Below, piece by piece: positions 7,810-16,622 of a stretch of 64,000 nt of DNA. A program made the position numbers and the translations under genes. The stretch covers positions 62,001 through 126,000 of the forward strand of contig JAIXSQ010000015.1 of the NCBI GenBank assembly GCA_027484575.1, written 5' to 3'. The first letter of the stretch is position 1. Every line of letters starts with the position of its first letter. The notes under the pieces are model-generated. The model saw only the letters and a list, made by a program, of their open reading frames with translations. It was not told the origin of the DNA and did no database searches. The stretch comes from Comamonadaceae bacterium. Lineage in GTDB: Bacteria > Pseudomonadota > Gammaproteobacteria > Burkholderiales > Burkholderiaceae_C.

Positions 7810-8346
7810 ATGACCGCCGCCGACCGCCCCGCCACCCTGGACGAGGAGACGCTCGCCTGGGCCCGCCAGCTGTTCCAGGCCGCCCGCCTGGGCGACGTCG
7901 CACGCCTGGCGCCCCTGCTGGAGCGCGGGCTGCCGCGCGACCTGCGCAACGAGGCCGGCGACAGCCTGCTCATGCTGGCCTGCTACCACGGCCGGCTGGA
8001 GCTGGCCCGGGCGCTGCTGCGCGCCGGCGCCGACCCGCTGCTGGCCAACGACCGCGGCCAGCTGCCGCTGGCGGCCGCGGCCTACCAGGGCTTCACCGGC
8101 ATCGTTCGGCTGCTGCTCGACCACGGCGTGCCCGTGGACGCGCGCGGCCCCGACGGCCGCACCGCGCTGATGGTGGCGGCGATGTTCGACCGCCTGGACG
8201 TGCTCGACTTCCTGCTCGAGCGCGGCGCCGAGCCCGGCCGCCGCGACCCCGCCGGCCTGGATGCGCTGGCGCTCGCGCGGGCCATGGGCGCCGCGCGCAG
8301 CCCCGCCCGCCTGCTCGCGCACGCCGGCACGCCCGCCCACGCCTGA
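7810..8346 (+). CDS. Ankyrin repeat protein, cytosolic
   Basis: A 178-residue protein made of about four ankyrin repeats. Examples are GDSLLMLACYHGRLELARAL, GQLPLAAAAYQGFTGIVRLL and GRTALMVAAMFDRLDVLDFL, each followed by an ALLRAGAD-type turn. There is no signal peptide, unlike the second ankyrin gene near 60 kb. Ankyrin stacks mediate protein-protein contact; in proteobacteria such small proteins often accompany catalases or envelope genes, but the partner here is unknown. Transcription is divergent from the histidine kinase. Confidence 0.85.
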   Translation: MTAADRPATLDEETLAWARQLFQAARLGDVARLAPLLERGLPRDLRNEAGDSLLMLACYHGRLELARALLRAGADPLLANDRGQLPLAAAAYQGFTGIVRLLLDHGVPVDARGPDGRTALMVAAMFDRLDVLDFLLERGAEPGRRDPAGLDALALARAMGAARSPARLLAHAGTPAHA

Positions 8347-8411
8347 GCGGGCCCCGGCCCGCTTGCCACCGTGCCCCCGTGGCGCGGCCGCGGCTGGCTA
8401 TGCTCGGGCGC

Positions 8412-11400
8412 ATGCGAGCAGGACCTTGGTGGCGGTGGGGCGCGGCAGCGCTGGTGGTGGTGGCGGCCTGGGCCGCCTTCGGCTGGTGGGCGGTGCCGGC
8501 CCTCGTGCGCTGGCAGCTGCCGGCGCAGGCCCAGAAGCTGCTGCAACGCGAGGCCAGCGTGGGCGAGGTGCGCTTCGATCCCTTCCGCCTGCGGCTGGAG
8601 CTGGCGCAGCTGCAGCTGCGCGATGCCGGCGGCGACCCGCTGCTGGCGATCGACGCCCTGGTCGCCGACCTGCGCTGGGCCTCGCTGGTGCGCCGCACCT
8701 GGTCGTTCGACGCCCTGCTGCTGCAGGGGCCGCAGCTGCGGCTGGTGGTCGATGCCCAGGGGCGCCTGAACCTCGCGCAGCTGCTGCAGGCCCTGCCGCG
8801 CGATCCGCAGCCGCGCGAGCCCGGGCCCCTGCCGCGGGTGCAGGTGGCCGACCTGCAGCTGCAAGGCGGCCGCATCGACTGGGACGACCGGCGCGCCGGC
8901 ATGCGCGACAGCGTGGGCGCGATCGACCTGCGGATGCAGGACTTCAGCAACCTGCCCGAGACCACCGACGCCTGGACCCTCAGTGCCCGCCTGGGCAGCG
9001 GCGCGACGCTGCGCTGGCGCGGCGAGGCCAGCTGGCAGCCGCTGCGTGGCAGCGGCGAGCTCGCGTTGGACGGGCTGGCGCTGTCGGTGGCGGCGCCCTA
9101 CCTGCGCCAGGCCACCCGCGCCACCCTGGCCGGCGGCCGCCTCTCGGCCCGCCTGCCGTACCGCTTCGCGCAGGCCGACGGCCGCCTGTCGGTGGCGCTG
9201 GCCGGCGCCAGCGTCGACCTGCAGCAGCTCGCGCTGGCGCCGGCGGCCGGCGGCCCGCCCGTCCTGCAGCTGGCGGCGTTGCGCCTGGAGGGTGTCGACG
9301 CGGACCTGCTGGGTCGCCGTGCCCAGGCGAACCTGATGCGCCTGGACGGCCTGCAGGTGGCCGCCCGGCGCGCGGCCGACGGCACGCTGGACCTGGCGAC
9401 GCTGTTCACGCCGCCGCCCTCCGCCACGCCGGCGGCGCCGCCGGGCGCCGCGCCCGCCGCCCGCACGGCGGCGGCTGCCTGGACCCTCGCGCTGCAGCAG
9501 CTGCAGGTGGTGGACGCCGGCCTGAGGCTGCACGACGCGCAGGCCACGCCGCCGGTCGAGCTGGCCCTGGACGGGCTCGGCCTGCAGGCCCGCCTCGAGG
9601 CCGAGGCCGGCGGCGCCGCGACGGCGCTGCGCGTGACGCAGGCGGCCGTGCAGGCGCGCCGGCTGGCGCTGCAGGCCGAGGGACGCGCGCCGCAGGTGCT
9701 CGAGCAGCTGGCGGTGCAGGGCGGCCAGCTCGACCTGGCGGCGCGGCGCGCCAGCATCGACAGCGCCGTGGTCGGCCGCGGGCAGTTGCACTTGGCGCGC
9801 GATGCGCAGGGCGCGCTCGACCTGCCGTCCTGGCGAGCCGCAGCGGCCGCACCGGCCGCATCGGCCACCGACGCTCCCGCCGCGCCCTGGCAGGCGCAGC
9901 TCGCGCAGCTGCGCGTGGGGCCGCTGGCCATCGACCTGCGCGATGCCGCCACCGGCATCGCCACCCAGCTGCAGGACGTGACGCTGCAGGCCGCGGGTGC
10001 CGGCACCGACCTGCGGCGGCCCGTGCGCTTCGAGGCCGGCCTGCAGGTGCGCGAAGGCGGCCGGCTGGCGCTGCGCGGCAGCACGGTGCCCGGCGAGGGC
10101 ACGCTGGAGGCGCAGCTGCAGCTGCGTGGCCTGGCGCTGCCGCTGGCCCAGCCGCTGCTGGCGCAGCACCTGCGTTTGAAGCTGTCGCGCGGCGCCGCCC
10201 ATGCCGACGGCCGGCTGCAGGCCCGTTGGTCGGGCCCCCGGCCCGTGGTGCGCTACAGCGGGCGGGCCGAGGTGGCCGACCTGCGGCTGGACGAGGCCGA
10301 CGGCGACCTGTTCGCGCGCTGGCGCAGCGTGTCGGCCGACCGGCTGACGGCGGGCACCGACGGCGTGGACATCCCCGAGCTGCGGGTGGTGGGCGCCGAG
10401 GCCAGCCTGATCATCGAGCCCGACCGCAGCTTCAACGCGGCGCGCCTGCTGGTGCGCGCGCCGGCGCCGGCGCCGCGGGCCGCGGCATCGGCCCCCGCGA
10501 CCGCGGCCGCGGCCGCGACCGCAGGGGCCACGCCGGTGGCGGCACCCCCGGCGGCCGACCCGTTCCCGGTGCGCATCCAGCGGGTGCGGCTGCAGGACGC
10601 GCGGCTGGACTTCGAGGACCTGAGCCTGCGGCCGCCGTTCGGTGCCCGCATCGAGGGCCTGTCGGGCGTGGTCACCGGCCTGGCCAGCCGCATCGACGCG
10701 CGCAGCCAGCTCGAGCTGGACGGCCGCGTGGGCGAATTCGGCCTGGCGCGCATCCGCGGCGCGCTCAACCCCTTCGCGCTGCGCGACAGCACCGACCTGT
10801 CGGTGCTGTTCCGCAACGTCGACATGGTGCCGGCGACCCCCTACAGCATGAAGTTCGCCGGCTACCGCATCGCCGAGGGCCGCATCTCGCTGGACCTGCG
10901 CTACCGCGTGCGCGCCGGCAAGCTCGACGGCGACAACCGCATCGTGCTGGAGCGGCTGACGCTGGGCGAACGGGTGGACAGCCCCGACGCGCTGAAGCTC
11001 CCGCTGGAGCTGGCGCTGGCCATCCTGAAGGACAGCGACGGCCGCATCGAGCTGGGCCTGCCGGTCTCGGGCGACCTGGACGACCCGCAGTTCAGCTATG
11101 GCGCCATCGTCTGGAAGGCCGTCGTCAACGTGCTCACGCGGGCGGTGACGGCGCCGTTCCGCGCACTGGGCAGCCTGTTCGGCGGCGGTGGCGACACGCT
11201 CGAGGCGGTGGACTTCGACCCCGGCAGCGACCGCCTGCTGCCGCCCGAGCGCGAGAAGCTGGTGCAGGTGGCGCAGGTGCTGGCGAAGAAGCCGCAGCTG
11301 CGCCTGTCCGTCCTGGGCGCCTGGCACGACGGCCTGGATGCCGCCGCCTTGCGCCAGCGCGCGGTGCGCAGCGAGGTCGTGCGGCGCGCCGGGCTCAAGC

Positions 11401-11849
11401 TCGAGGAGGGCGAGGCGCCCGGCCCGCTGGACGTGGCCGACCCGGCGATCCGCGCCGCCGTGCGCGCGCTGTACGTGCAGCGCTTCGGCGAGACCGGCTG
11501 GCAGGAGGCCAAGCGCGCCGCCGAGGCCGCGCCGGCTGCCGCGGCGGGCGCCTCGGCCGCGGCGCGCGCCGAGGTGCCGGTGTGGCGCCGCGTGGGCAAC
11601 TTCGTGCAGGGCGAGCCGCAGGTGGCCGATGCGGTGGGCTTCTACCGCGGCCTGGCGCGCCGGCTCGAGGCCGAGCAGCCGCTGGCCCCCGATGCCCTGG
11701 CCGCCCTGGCGCAGCGCCGGGCCCAGGCGGTGGCGGCGGGCCTGCGGCAGGCCGGGGTCGACGCGGCGCGCGTGGCGGTGGCCGCACCCGTGGCGGTGGC
11801 GCAGGCGCAGAAGGTGGTGCCGCTGCGCCTGGAGCTGTCGGTGCGCTGA
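8412..11849 (+). CDS. AsmA-like DUF748 envelope protein
   Basis: This protein of about 1,145 residues has one N-terminal transmembrane helix (AALVVVAAWAAFGWWAVPALV) and then a long, repetitive beta-rich body. That is the architecture of DUF748/AsmA-superfamily proteins, thought to form grooved rods carrying lipids between inner and outer membranes. DUF748 blocks appear around DFEDLSLRPPFGARI and RISLDLRYRVRAGKLDGDN. The C-terminal part from PGSDRLLPPEREKLVQVAQVL is OmpA-like. Starts at 8400 (ATG) or 8379 (GTG) are possible; 8412 begins directly before the helix. Ala/Pro-rich linkers near residues 335-355 and 690-715 separate blocks. No partners are nearby. Confidence 0.82.
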   Translation: MRAGPWWRWGAAALVVVAAWAAFGWWAVPALVRWQLPAQAQKLLQREASVGEVRFDPFRLRLELAQLQLRDAGGDPLLAIDALVADLRWASLVRRTWSFDALLLQGPQLRLVVDAQGRLNLAQLLQALPRDPQPREPGPLPRVQVADLQLQGGRIDWDDRRAGMRDSVGAIDLRMQDFSNLPETTDAWTLSARLGSGATLRWRGEASWQPLRGSGELALDGLALSVAAPYLRQATRATLAGGRLSARLPYRFAQADGRLSVALAGASVDLQQLALAPAAGGPPVLQLAALRLEGVDADLLGRRAQANLMRLDGLQVAARRAADGTLDLATLFTPPPSATPAAPPGAAPAARTAAAAWTLALQQLQVVDAGLRLHDAQATPPVELALDGLGLQARLEAEAGGAATALRVTQAAVQARRLALQAEGRAPQVLEQLAVQGGQLDLAARRASIDSAVVGRGQLHLARDAQGALDLPSWRAAAAAPAASATDAPAAPWQAQLAQLRVGPLAIDLRDAATGIATQLQDVTLQAAGAGTDLRRPVRFEAGLQVREGGRLALRGSTVPGEGTLEAQLQLRGLALPLAQPLLAQHLRLKLSRGAAHADGRLQARWSGPRPVVRYSGRAEVADLRLDEADGDLFARWRSVSADRLTAGTDGVDIPELRVVGAEASLIIEPDRSFNAARLLVRAPAPAPRAAASAPATAAAAATAGATPVAAPPAADPFPVRIQRVRLQDARLDFEDLSLRPPFGARIEGLSGVVTGLASRIDARSQLELDGRVGEFGLARIRGALNPFALRDSTDLSVLFRNVDMVPATPYSMKFAGYRIAEGRISLDLRYRVRAGKLDGDNRIVLERLTLGERVDSPDALKLPLELALAILKDSDGRIELGLPVSGDLDDPQFSYGAIVWKAVVNVLTRAVTAPFRALGSLFGGGGDTLEAVDFDPGSDRLLPPEREKLVQVAQVLAKKPQLRLSVLGAWHDGLDAAALRQRAVRSEVVRRAGLKLEEGEAPGPLDVADPAIRAAVRALYVQRFGETGWQEAKRAAEAAPAAAAGASAAARAEVPVWRRVGNFVQGEPQVADAVGFYRGLARRLEAEQPLAPDALAALAQRRAQAVAAGLRQAGVDAARVAVAAPVAVAQAQKVVPLRLELSVR

Positions 11850-11871
11850 GCGTCCCGCGGCCGCCGGCCGC

Positions 11872-12135
11872 TCAGGGCCGGTCGCGCTCGATGCCGCCGC
11901 CGATCGGCGTCCAGCGCATCACGTTGCCGATCGGCTTGCGGGCATGCGCCGCGCGGGCCACCAGCGTGGCGCCGACGAAGGTGCCCAGCGTGCGCACGGC
12001 GAGCGACGGGTGCTTGCGCGTCATCCACCAGGCGCCCACGCCCAGCACCAGTTCCACCCAGTGTTCGCCCGGGAACAGCGGCCGCGGGTCGTCGAAGCGT
12101 TCGACGGCTTGGGGTTTGGCGATGTCGAGGTCCAT
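11872..12135 (-). CDS. Small membrane protein of unknown function
   Basis: An 87-residue protein without a recognised domain. It has a hydrophilic N-terminus (MDLDIAKPQAVERFDDP), a hydrophobic stretch around HWVELVLGVGAWWM and a second around LAVRTLGTFVGATLVA, so one or two membrane helices are likely. The C-terminus is short and charged. It lies downstream of the SUMF1-like gene on the same strand, about 90 bases away, and converges on the DUF748 gene. It has good coding character and no overlap with a better candidate. Confidence 0.6.
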   Translation of the reverse strand: MDLDIAKPQAVERFDDPRPLFPGEHWVELVLGVGAWWMTRKHPSLAVRTLGTFVGATLVARAAHARKPIGNVMRWTPIGGGIERDRP

Positions 12136-12226
12136 GCCGCATGGTCGCCGTCGCGCCAGCGGGGCCCGGTGCGGCGGCGCGCGCATCGCGCTGTCGGACG
12201 GCGCCGCCGGCCGGAACGGCCGCGGC

Positions 12227-13009
12227 TCAGCGGTCGCGGGCGCAGCGGAAGCCGATGTAGACCACCGCCGTGTCGGCCGGCTTGGACTGCCGGTGCTCGT
12301 CGCGCATCGGCCCGGCGCCGTACCACCAGGAGCCGCCGCGGGTGCGCTGCTCGGGGCCGGGCCCGCTGTCGACCCATTCCCACACGTTGCCGCCCATGTC
12401 GTGCAGGCCGTTGACCCCGGCGCGCGTGGTGCCGGCCTCGGCATGGCCGCGGCCGCGGGACGACGGGAAGCCGGCCTCGGACCCCTGGGGGCCGCCCGAC
12501 CAGGTGTCGGCGACGGTCCGCACGCCGCCGCACTCGCCCAGGCAGTTGGCACCCTGCGGCGTGTCGCCCGTCGGGTAGGGATGGCGCCGGCCGGCCGTGA
12601 AGGGCGGCGGCGGGGTGCCGCGCCGCTCCACGTAGGCGGCCTCGCCCCATTCGGCATCGGTGGGCAGGCGCTTGCCGGCCCAGCGGCAGTACGCCGCCGC
12701 CTCGGCATGGGTGACGTGCACCGCAGGCTCGCGCTCGCCGCCCGGGCGGCCGTAGGGCGCGCGCCAGGTCCAGCCGCGGCGCTGCTGCCAGCCGCCCTCG
12801 TAGGTGCTGCCACCGCCGGCACGCTCGGCCGCGGTGACGGTGCCGGTGGCGTCCACGTAGCGGCGGAACTGGCCGATCGTGACCTCGGTGCGGTCGATGG
12901 CGAAGCGGCCCACGGGCTGCATGCCGTCGTCCTGCGCAGCGGCGCTGACGGGGGCGAGGAGGATGGCCAGGAGGGCCGCGGCCGGGCGGCGCAAGGGCGA
13001 AACGCGCAT
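12227..13009 (-). CDS. Secreted SUMF1/FGE-domain protein
   Basis: A 260-residue protein with a clear signal peptide (MRVSPLRRPAAALLAILLAP, cleavage near AAAQD) and a complete sulfatase-modifying-factor fold. Motifs are FAIDRTEVTIGQFRRYVDAT, AAAYCRWAGKRLPTDAEWG, GLHDMGGNVWEWV, RGGSWWYGAG and the terminal YIGFRCARDR. The active-site cysteine pair of true formylglycine-generating enzymes is missing from the C-terminal segment, and no sulfatase gene is near. It is probably a non-FGE member, acting as a binding or structural periplasmic protein. The ATG at 13009 gives the signal peptide its proper start. Confidence 0.8.
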   Translation of the reverse strand: MRVSPLRRPAAALLAILLAPVSAAAQDDGMQPVGRFAIDRTEVTIGQFRRYVDATGTVTAAERAGGGSTYEGGWQQRRGWTWRAPYGRPGGEREPAVHVTHAEAAAYCRWAGKRLPTDAEWGEAAYVERRGTPPPPFTAGRRHPYPTGDTPQGANCLGECGGVRTVADTWSGGPQGSEAGFPSSRGRGHAEAGTTRAGVNGLHDMGGNVWEWVDSGPGPEQRTRGGSWWYGAGPMRDEHRQSKPADTAVVYIGFRCARDR

Positions 13010-13077
13010 GGGGCGCGATTCTGGCCGCGGGCCCATGCCCCGCGCCCGGTCCGGGGATCGGCCCGGGCCGGCCGGGC

Positions 13078-14028
13078 TCAGGCCGCCGCGGTCGCCGGGG
13101 TGGTCGCCGCAGCCGTGGCGGCCGCGTGCTGCAGCTCGCCGCCCAGGGCCTCGAGCAGCTCGGGCACCAGGGCCGACAGCTCGGCGGTGGCGATGGCCAC
13201 GTCGGCGTCGAAATGGTCCTCGCCCTTGGGCGCTTCCTCGACGTCGCGGATGTCGATCTTGCGGATCGCCATCTGCTCGGTCAGCACGAACGAGACCTTG
13301 TCGTTCCAGGTCATGGCCAGCTGCGTGGGCAGCTTGCCTTCCTGGATGTGCTGGCCGATCTCGTCCAGCTCCAGCGTGTGGCGGGCGTAGCGCACCACCG
13401 ATTTCTCCTCGCCCGGGTTCTTCAGCTCCAGGTCGCGGTCGATGGTGAAGCCGGCGGGCGCCTCTCGGGTGGTGAGCCACTCGCCCATGGCGATGGCCGG
13501 CGAGGTCGCGGTGTGCAGCGGGGCCAGCGGCAGCACGTGCTGCAGCTCGGCCATCAGGTCCACCAGCGGCTTGAGCACCGGCTCGGCGGCCTTCATGCTG
13601 GAGGCGCCGACCACCAGGGTGCGCGCCTGGGGATCCAGCCACAGCGTGTGCGTGCCGCGCTTGCTGAAGGCGCGCGGCAGGAAGGCATGCAGGATGTCCT
13701 CCTTGATCTCGGCTTTCTCCTTCTTGCCCGGCTTGCGGCCGCGCTCGGCCTCGATGGCCTTGATGCGCGCCTCCATCTCGGTGCGCACCGCCGAGCCGGG
13801 GACGGCCTTGCGCTCGACCATCAGCTTGAGCACCCACTGGCCGCCCACCATCTCGAGCATGGCCCCGCCGTCCTGGCCGCGCGGCGGGACCCAGCCGGCC
13901 GAGCGCTCCTGCGTGGGGGTGCAGGGCACGAAGGCCTGGGCCTGCAGCGCGTCCTCCAGCGCCTCGAAGGCGGGGGGCGTCCACTCGGGCCCGATGCGGT
14001 AGGCGACGATGTTCTTGAACAATGGCAT
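13078..14028 (-). CDS. rdgC: Recombination-associated protein RdgC
   Basis: A 316-residue protein matching RdgC along its whole length: MPLFKNIVAYRIGPEW at the start, then ERSAGWVPPRGQDGGAM and the conserved LKNPGEEKSVVRYARHTLE. RdgC forms a ring-shaped dimer that coats double-stranded DNA and restrains RecA. It is cytosolic and nucleoid-associated. Length agrees with the family (about 300). The last 20 residues are an Ala/Thr-rich tail. The ATG at 14028 is fixed by the conserved N-terminus. It is divergent from the glycerophosphodiesterase gene by about 107 bases. Confidence 0.95.
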   Translation of the reverse strand: MPLFKNIVAYRIGPEWTPPAFEALEDALQAQAFVPCTPTQERSAGWVPPRGQDGGAMLEMVGGQWVLKLMVERKAVPGSAVRTEMEARIKAIEAERGRKPGKKEKAEIKEDILHAFLPRAFSKRGTHTLWLDPQARTLVVGASSMKAAEPVLKPLVDLMAELQHVLPLAPLHTATSPAIAMGEWLTTREAPAGFTIDRDLELKNPGEEKSVVRYARHTLELDEIGQHIQEGKLPTQLAMTWNDKVSFVLTEQMAIRKIDIRDVEEAPKGEDHFDADVAIATAELSALVPELLEALGGELQHAAATAAATTPATAAA

Positions 14029-14135
14029 GGCAGGCTGGGAAAAACGGGGTCGGGTGCGGTCGGGCTGGCGTCGGAAGGGGCGCATTCTGCCCGGGCGCGC
14101 CGGCCGTCCCGGCGGCGCTGTTGCAAGGAGTGGAC

Positions 14136-15116
14136 ATGGACTGGTGCAAGTGCGCAGCGGCGCTGCTCGGGGCCCTGGCGCTGGCGGCCGCGGCCCCCGC
14201 GCGGGCGGTCGACCTGCAGGCCCACCGGGGCGGGCGCGGGCTCTGGCCCGAGAACACGCTGGCGGCCTTCGAGGGGGCGCTGCGCCTGGGCGTGACCACG
14301 CTCGAACTCGACGTGGTGCCCAGCGCCGACGGCGTGCCCATGGTGCTGCACGACCTGCGGCTGCATCCCGACATCGCGCGCGGCCCCGACGGCCGGTGGG
14401 TGCAGGCGCCGGGCCCGGCGGTGGCGTCGCTGACCGCGGCGCAACTGCAGGCCTGGGACGTGGGCCGGCTGCGCCCCGGCTCGGCCACGGCGCAGGCCCA
14501 CCCGCAGCAGCAGCCCGCCGACGGCCAGCGCATCCCGACCCTGGCCCAGGTGCTGGCGCTCGCACGCCAACTGGGCGCCGACGCGGTGCGCTTCGACATC
14601 GAGACCAAGCGCGACCCGCGCGATCCGCAGGCGCCCGATGCGGCGCAGTTCGCGCGCGCCGTGCTCGACGTGGTGCGCGCCGCCGGCGTGCAGGACCGCA
14701 CCACGCTGCAGTCGTTCGACTGGCGCACGCTGCAGGCGGCCCAGGCGCTGGCGCCCGGCCTGCCCACCGCCTGCCTGACGGCGCAGCGGCCGGGATTCGA
14801 CACGCTGCGCGGCGCCGATGCCGCCGGCTCCCCCTGGACGGCCGGCCTGCGGCTCGAGGCGCACGGCTCGGTGCCGCGGCTGGTGCGCGCCGCCGGCTGC
14901 ACGGCCTGGTCGGCGCACCACCAGGACCTGACGGCCGAGGCGGTGCGCGAGGCGCAGGCGCTGGGGCTGCAGGTGCTGGCCTGGACGGTGAACGCGCCCG
15001 CCGACCTGGAGCGGCTGCTCGACTGGGGCGTCGACGGCCTGATCACCGACCGGCCGGACGTGGCGCGCGAGGTGCTGATGCGGCGCGGCTTGCCGCTGCC
15101 GGCGCCGGTGCGCTGA
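14136..15116 (+). CDS. Periplasmic glycerophosphodiester phosphodiesterase
   Basis: A 326-residue exported enzyme: signal peptide MDWCKCAAALLGALALAAAA ending near ARAVD, then the GDPD barrel. Key parts are LQAHRGGRGLWPENTLAAF (catalytic His and metal Glu), LELDVVPSADGVPMVLHD (metal ligands and second His) and the closing AWTVNAPADLERLLDWGVDG. It hydrolyses glycerophosphodiesters from phospholipid turnover to glycerol-3-phosphate and an alcohol. An AAGGAG ribosome site at 14125 sets the start. It is GlpQ-like in location and UgpQ-like in size. Confidence 0.9.
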   Translation: MDWCKCAAALLGALALAAAAPARAVDLQAHRGGRGLWPENTLAAFEGALRLGVTTLELDVVPSADGVPMVLHDLRLHPDIARGPDGRWVQAPGPAVASLTAAQLQAWDVGRLRPGSATAQAHPQQQPADGQRIPTLAQVLALARQLGADAVRFDIETKRDPRDPQAPDAAQFARAVLDVVRAAGVQDRTTLQSFDWRTLQAAQALAPGLPTACLTAQRPGFDTLRGADAAGSPWTAGLRLEAHGSVPRLVRAAGCTAWSAHHQDLTAEAVREAQALGLQVLAWTVNAPADLERLLDWGVDGLITDRPDVAREVLMRRGLPLPAPVR

Positions 15117-15136
15117 CCGGCGCCGGGGCGCCGGGC

Positions 15137-15334
15137 TCAGGCCGGCGTGCGCGCCTTGCAGGTGTTCCAGCCGAACAGGGCGTAGGGCGGGCACCAGCCG
15201 ACCAGGCCGGTGGCCAGCGGCACCACGCCCAGCCAGCCCCACCAGCCCACGGTGCCGGTGGCGGCCGCGGCGACGAGGCCGAGGCCCGCGAGGATGCGCA
15301 GGGTGCGGTCGATGCCGCCGACATTGCGTTGCAT
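15137..15334 (-). CDS. DUF2892 (YgaP-like) small inner membrane protein
   Basis: A 65-residue protein typical of DUF2892: MQRNVGGIDRTLRILAGLGL, then a second hydrophobic stretch and GWCPPYALFGWNTCK near the end. Two membrane helices are expected. The fold is the membrane anchor of the rhodanese YgaP, here free-standing without a rhodanese domain. Its function is unknown; the family is often linked with sulfur metabolism, but nothing adjacent supports that. It is convergent with the phosphodiesterase gene. Confidence 0.85.
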   Translation of the reverse strand: MQRNVGGIDRTLRILAGLGLVAAAATGTVGWWGWLGVVPLATGLVGWCPPYALFGWNTCKARTPA

Positions 15335-15448
15335 GGCAGGGTTCCTTTCAGCTGTTCACGGCAGGGGCGGCGTCGCGGCAGGTCGCGTGTGGCGGCGCCT
15401 TCGGGAGTCCATGGTGCGCACGCACCGGCGGCGCCGGCTTGACGCGGC

Positions 15449-16501
15449 TCAAGCCTTGGCGGCGCCACCGCACCGGAAGGCGCCCGGCGCCTGCCCGGTC
15501 CAGCCGCGGAAGGCGCGCGCGAAGCTCTTGACGTTGCGGAAGCCCGCCGCCGCCGCCACCTGCTTGAGCGGCCGGTCGCTGCGCAGCAGCAGCTCGCGGG
15601 CGCGCGCGGCCCGCACCTCGTCCTTGAGCCGCTGCAGGCTGGTGCCTTCGTCGCGCAGCTGCCGGTGCAGGGTGCGCGCCGACACGTGCAGCAGGGCGCC
15701 CAGCGCCGCCGCGCTGCGGGTGTCGCCGGCGCGGGTGGCCAGCAGCAGCCGCACCTGCGGGGCCAGCAGCCGGTCGCGCCGGTAGGGCCGCACGGTGATG
15801 GACAGCGGCCGCTGGCGCAGCAGCTGGGTCAGCGCCCGCTCGTCGCGCCGCAGCGGCAGGGCCAGGTAGCCGGCGTCGAACAGCAGGGCCGCGCCCGGCG
15901 CGCCGGGCTCGAACAGCACCGGCCCGCCCGGGAACATGTGGCCGTAGGCGTCGGCATGCGGCGGGGCGGCGAAGGGCAGCCGCGTGGCCTGCAGCGGGAT
16001 GCGCGAGTCGATCCACCAGCAGGCCAGCCCGTGCACGTTGCGCAGGACGTAGGCGATGCACAGCTCGCGCTGCGCCGCGGGCAGCGGCCGCGCCTCGCAC
16101 AGCGTGATCGCGGCCTGGGTGCCCTGCACCGCGAGCGCCAGCCGCAGGTCGTCGGCCAGCAGGCCGTGGTGGCGGCACCAGCGCTTGAGCGCGGTGCCCA
16201 GGTCGGGCGCGGTGAGCGAGCCGCGGGCCAGCAGTCCGTGGCTGCCCCAGGGCAGGCGGCGGGCGAAGGCGCCCAGCGATTCGTCGTCGAGCTCGCGCAT
16301 GGCCGCCGCCGACAGCTCTTCCATCTGCGCGGCCGTCATGCGCGCCTGCGGATCGTGCAGGTCGGCTGGCGCGATCCGTGCCATGGCGAGCACGCCGGAC
16401 GGGTCCAGGCCGCGCCGCGCGTAGGCGTCGGCGATCGCCCGGGCGTAGGCCATGGGCGTGACCGCGGCCGGGCCGCCGCGCGGGGGTGGGACAGGCGCCA
16501 T
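15449..16501 (-). CDS. AraC-family transcriptional regulator (arabinose-binding-type N-domain)
   Basis: A 350-residue regulator. The N-terminal two thirds look like the PF12625 ligand-binding domain found in OruR/ArgR-like AraC proteins. The C-terminal 100 residues hold two helix-turn-helices: LGALLHVSARTLHRQLRDEG and LKQVAAAAGFRNVKSFARAF, followed by WTGQAPGAFR. It is transcribed divergently from the branched acyl-CoA operon, with 121 bases between the starts, so it is the likely regulator. The inducer would be a pathway acid or CoA ester; that is inference. Other bacteria often use the MerR-type LiuR here instead. Confidence 0.85.
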   Translation of the reverse strand: MAPVPPPRGGPAAVTPMAYARAIADAYARRGLDPSGVLAMARIAPADLHDPQARMTAAQMEELSAAAMRELDDESLGAFARRLPWGSHGLLARGSLTAPDLGTALKRWCRHHGLLADDLRLALAVQGTQAAITLCEARPLPAAQRELCIAYVLRNVHGLACWWIDSRIPLQATRLPFAAPPHADAYGHMFPGGPVLFEPGAPGAALLFDAGYLALPLRRDERALTQLLRQRPLSITVRPYRRDRLLAPQVRLLLATRAGDTRSAAALGALLHVSARTLHRQLRDEGTSLQRLKDEVRAARARELLLRSDRPLKQVAAAAGFRNVKSFARAFRGWTGQAPGAFRCGGAAKA

Positions 16502-16622
16502 CGTCACGCCGTCAGTGTGGCACGATCTGCAACCCCGGCGGCCGCCGCGGTGGCGGCGTGCGCGGTAGGCTCGCGCACCGGCCCGGTGGCGCCCCGTGCC
16601 CCGGCCGTGAAGGACCGCACCG

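Noticed and set aside
5473..8340. Longer histidine kinase starting near 8340
   Set aside because: The extra 210 residues are low-complexity antisense of the ankyrin gene; the ATG at 7710 sits just before the first membrane helix.
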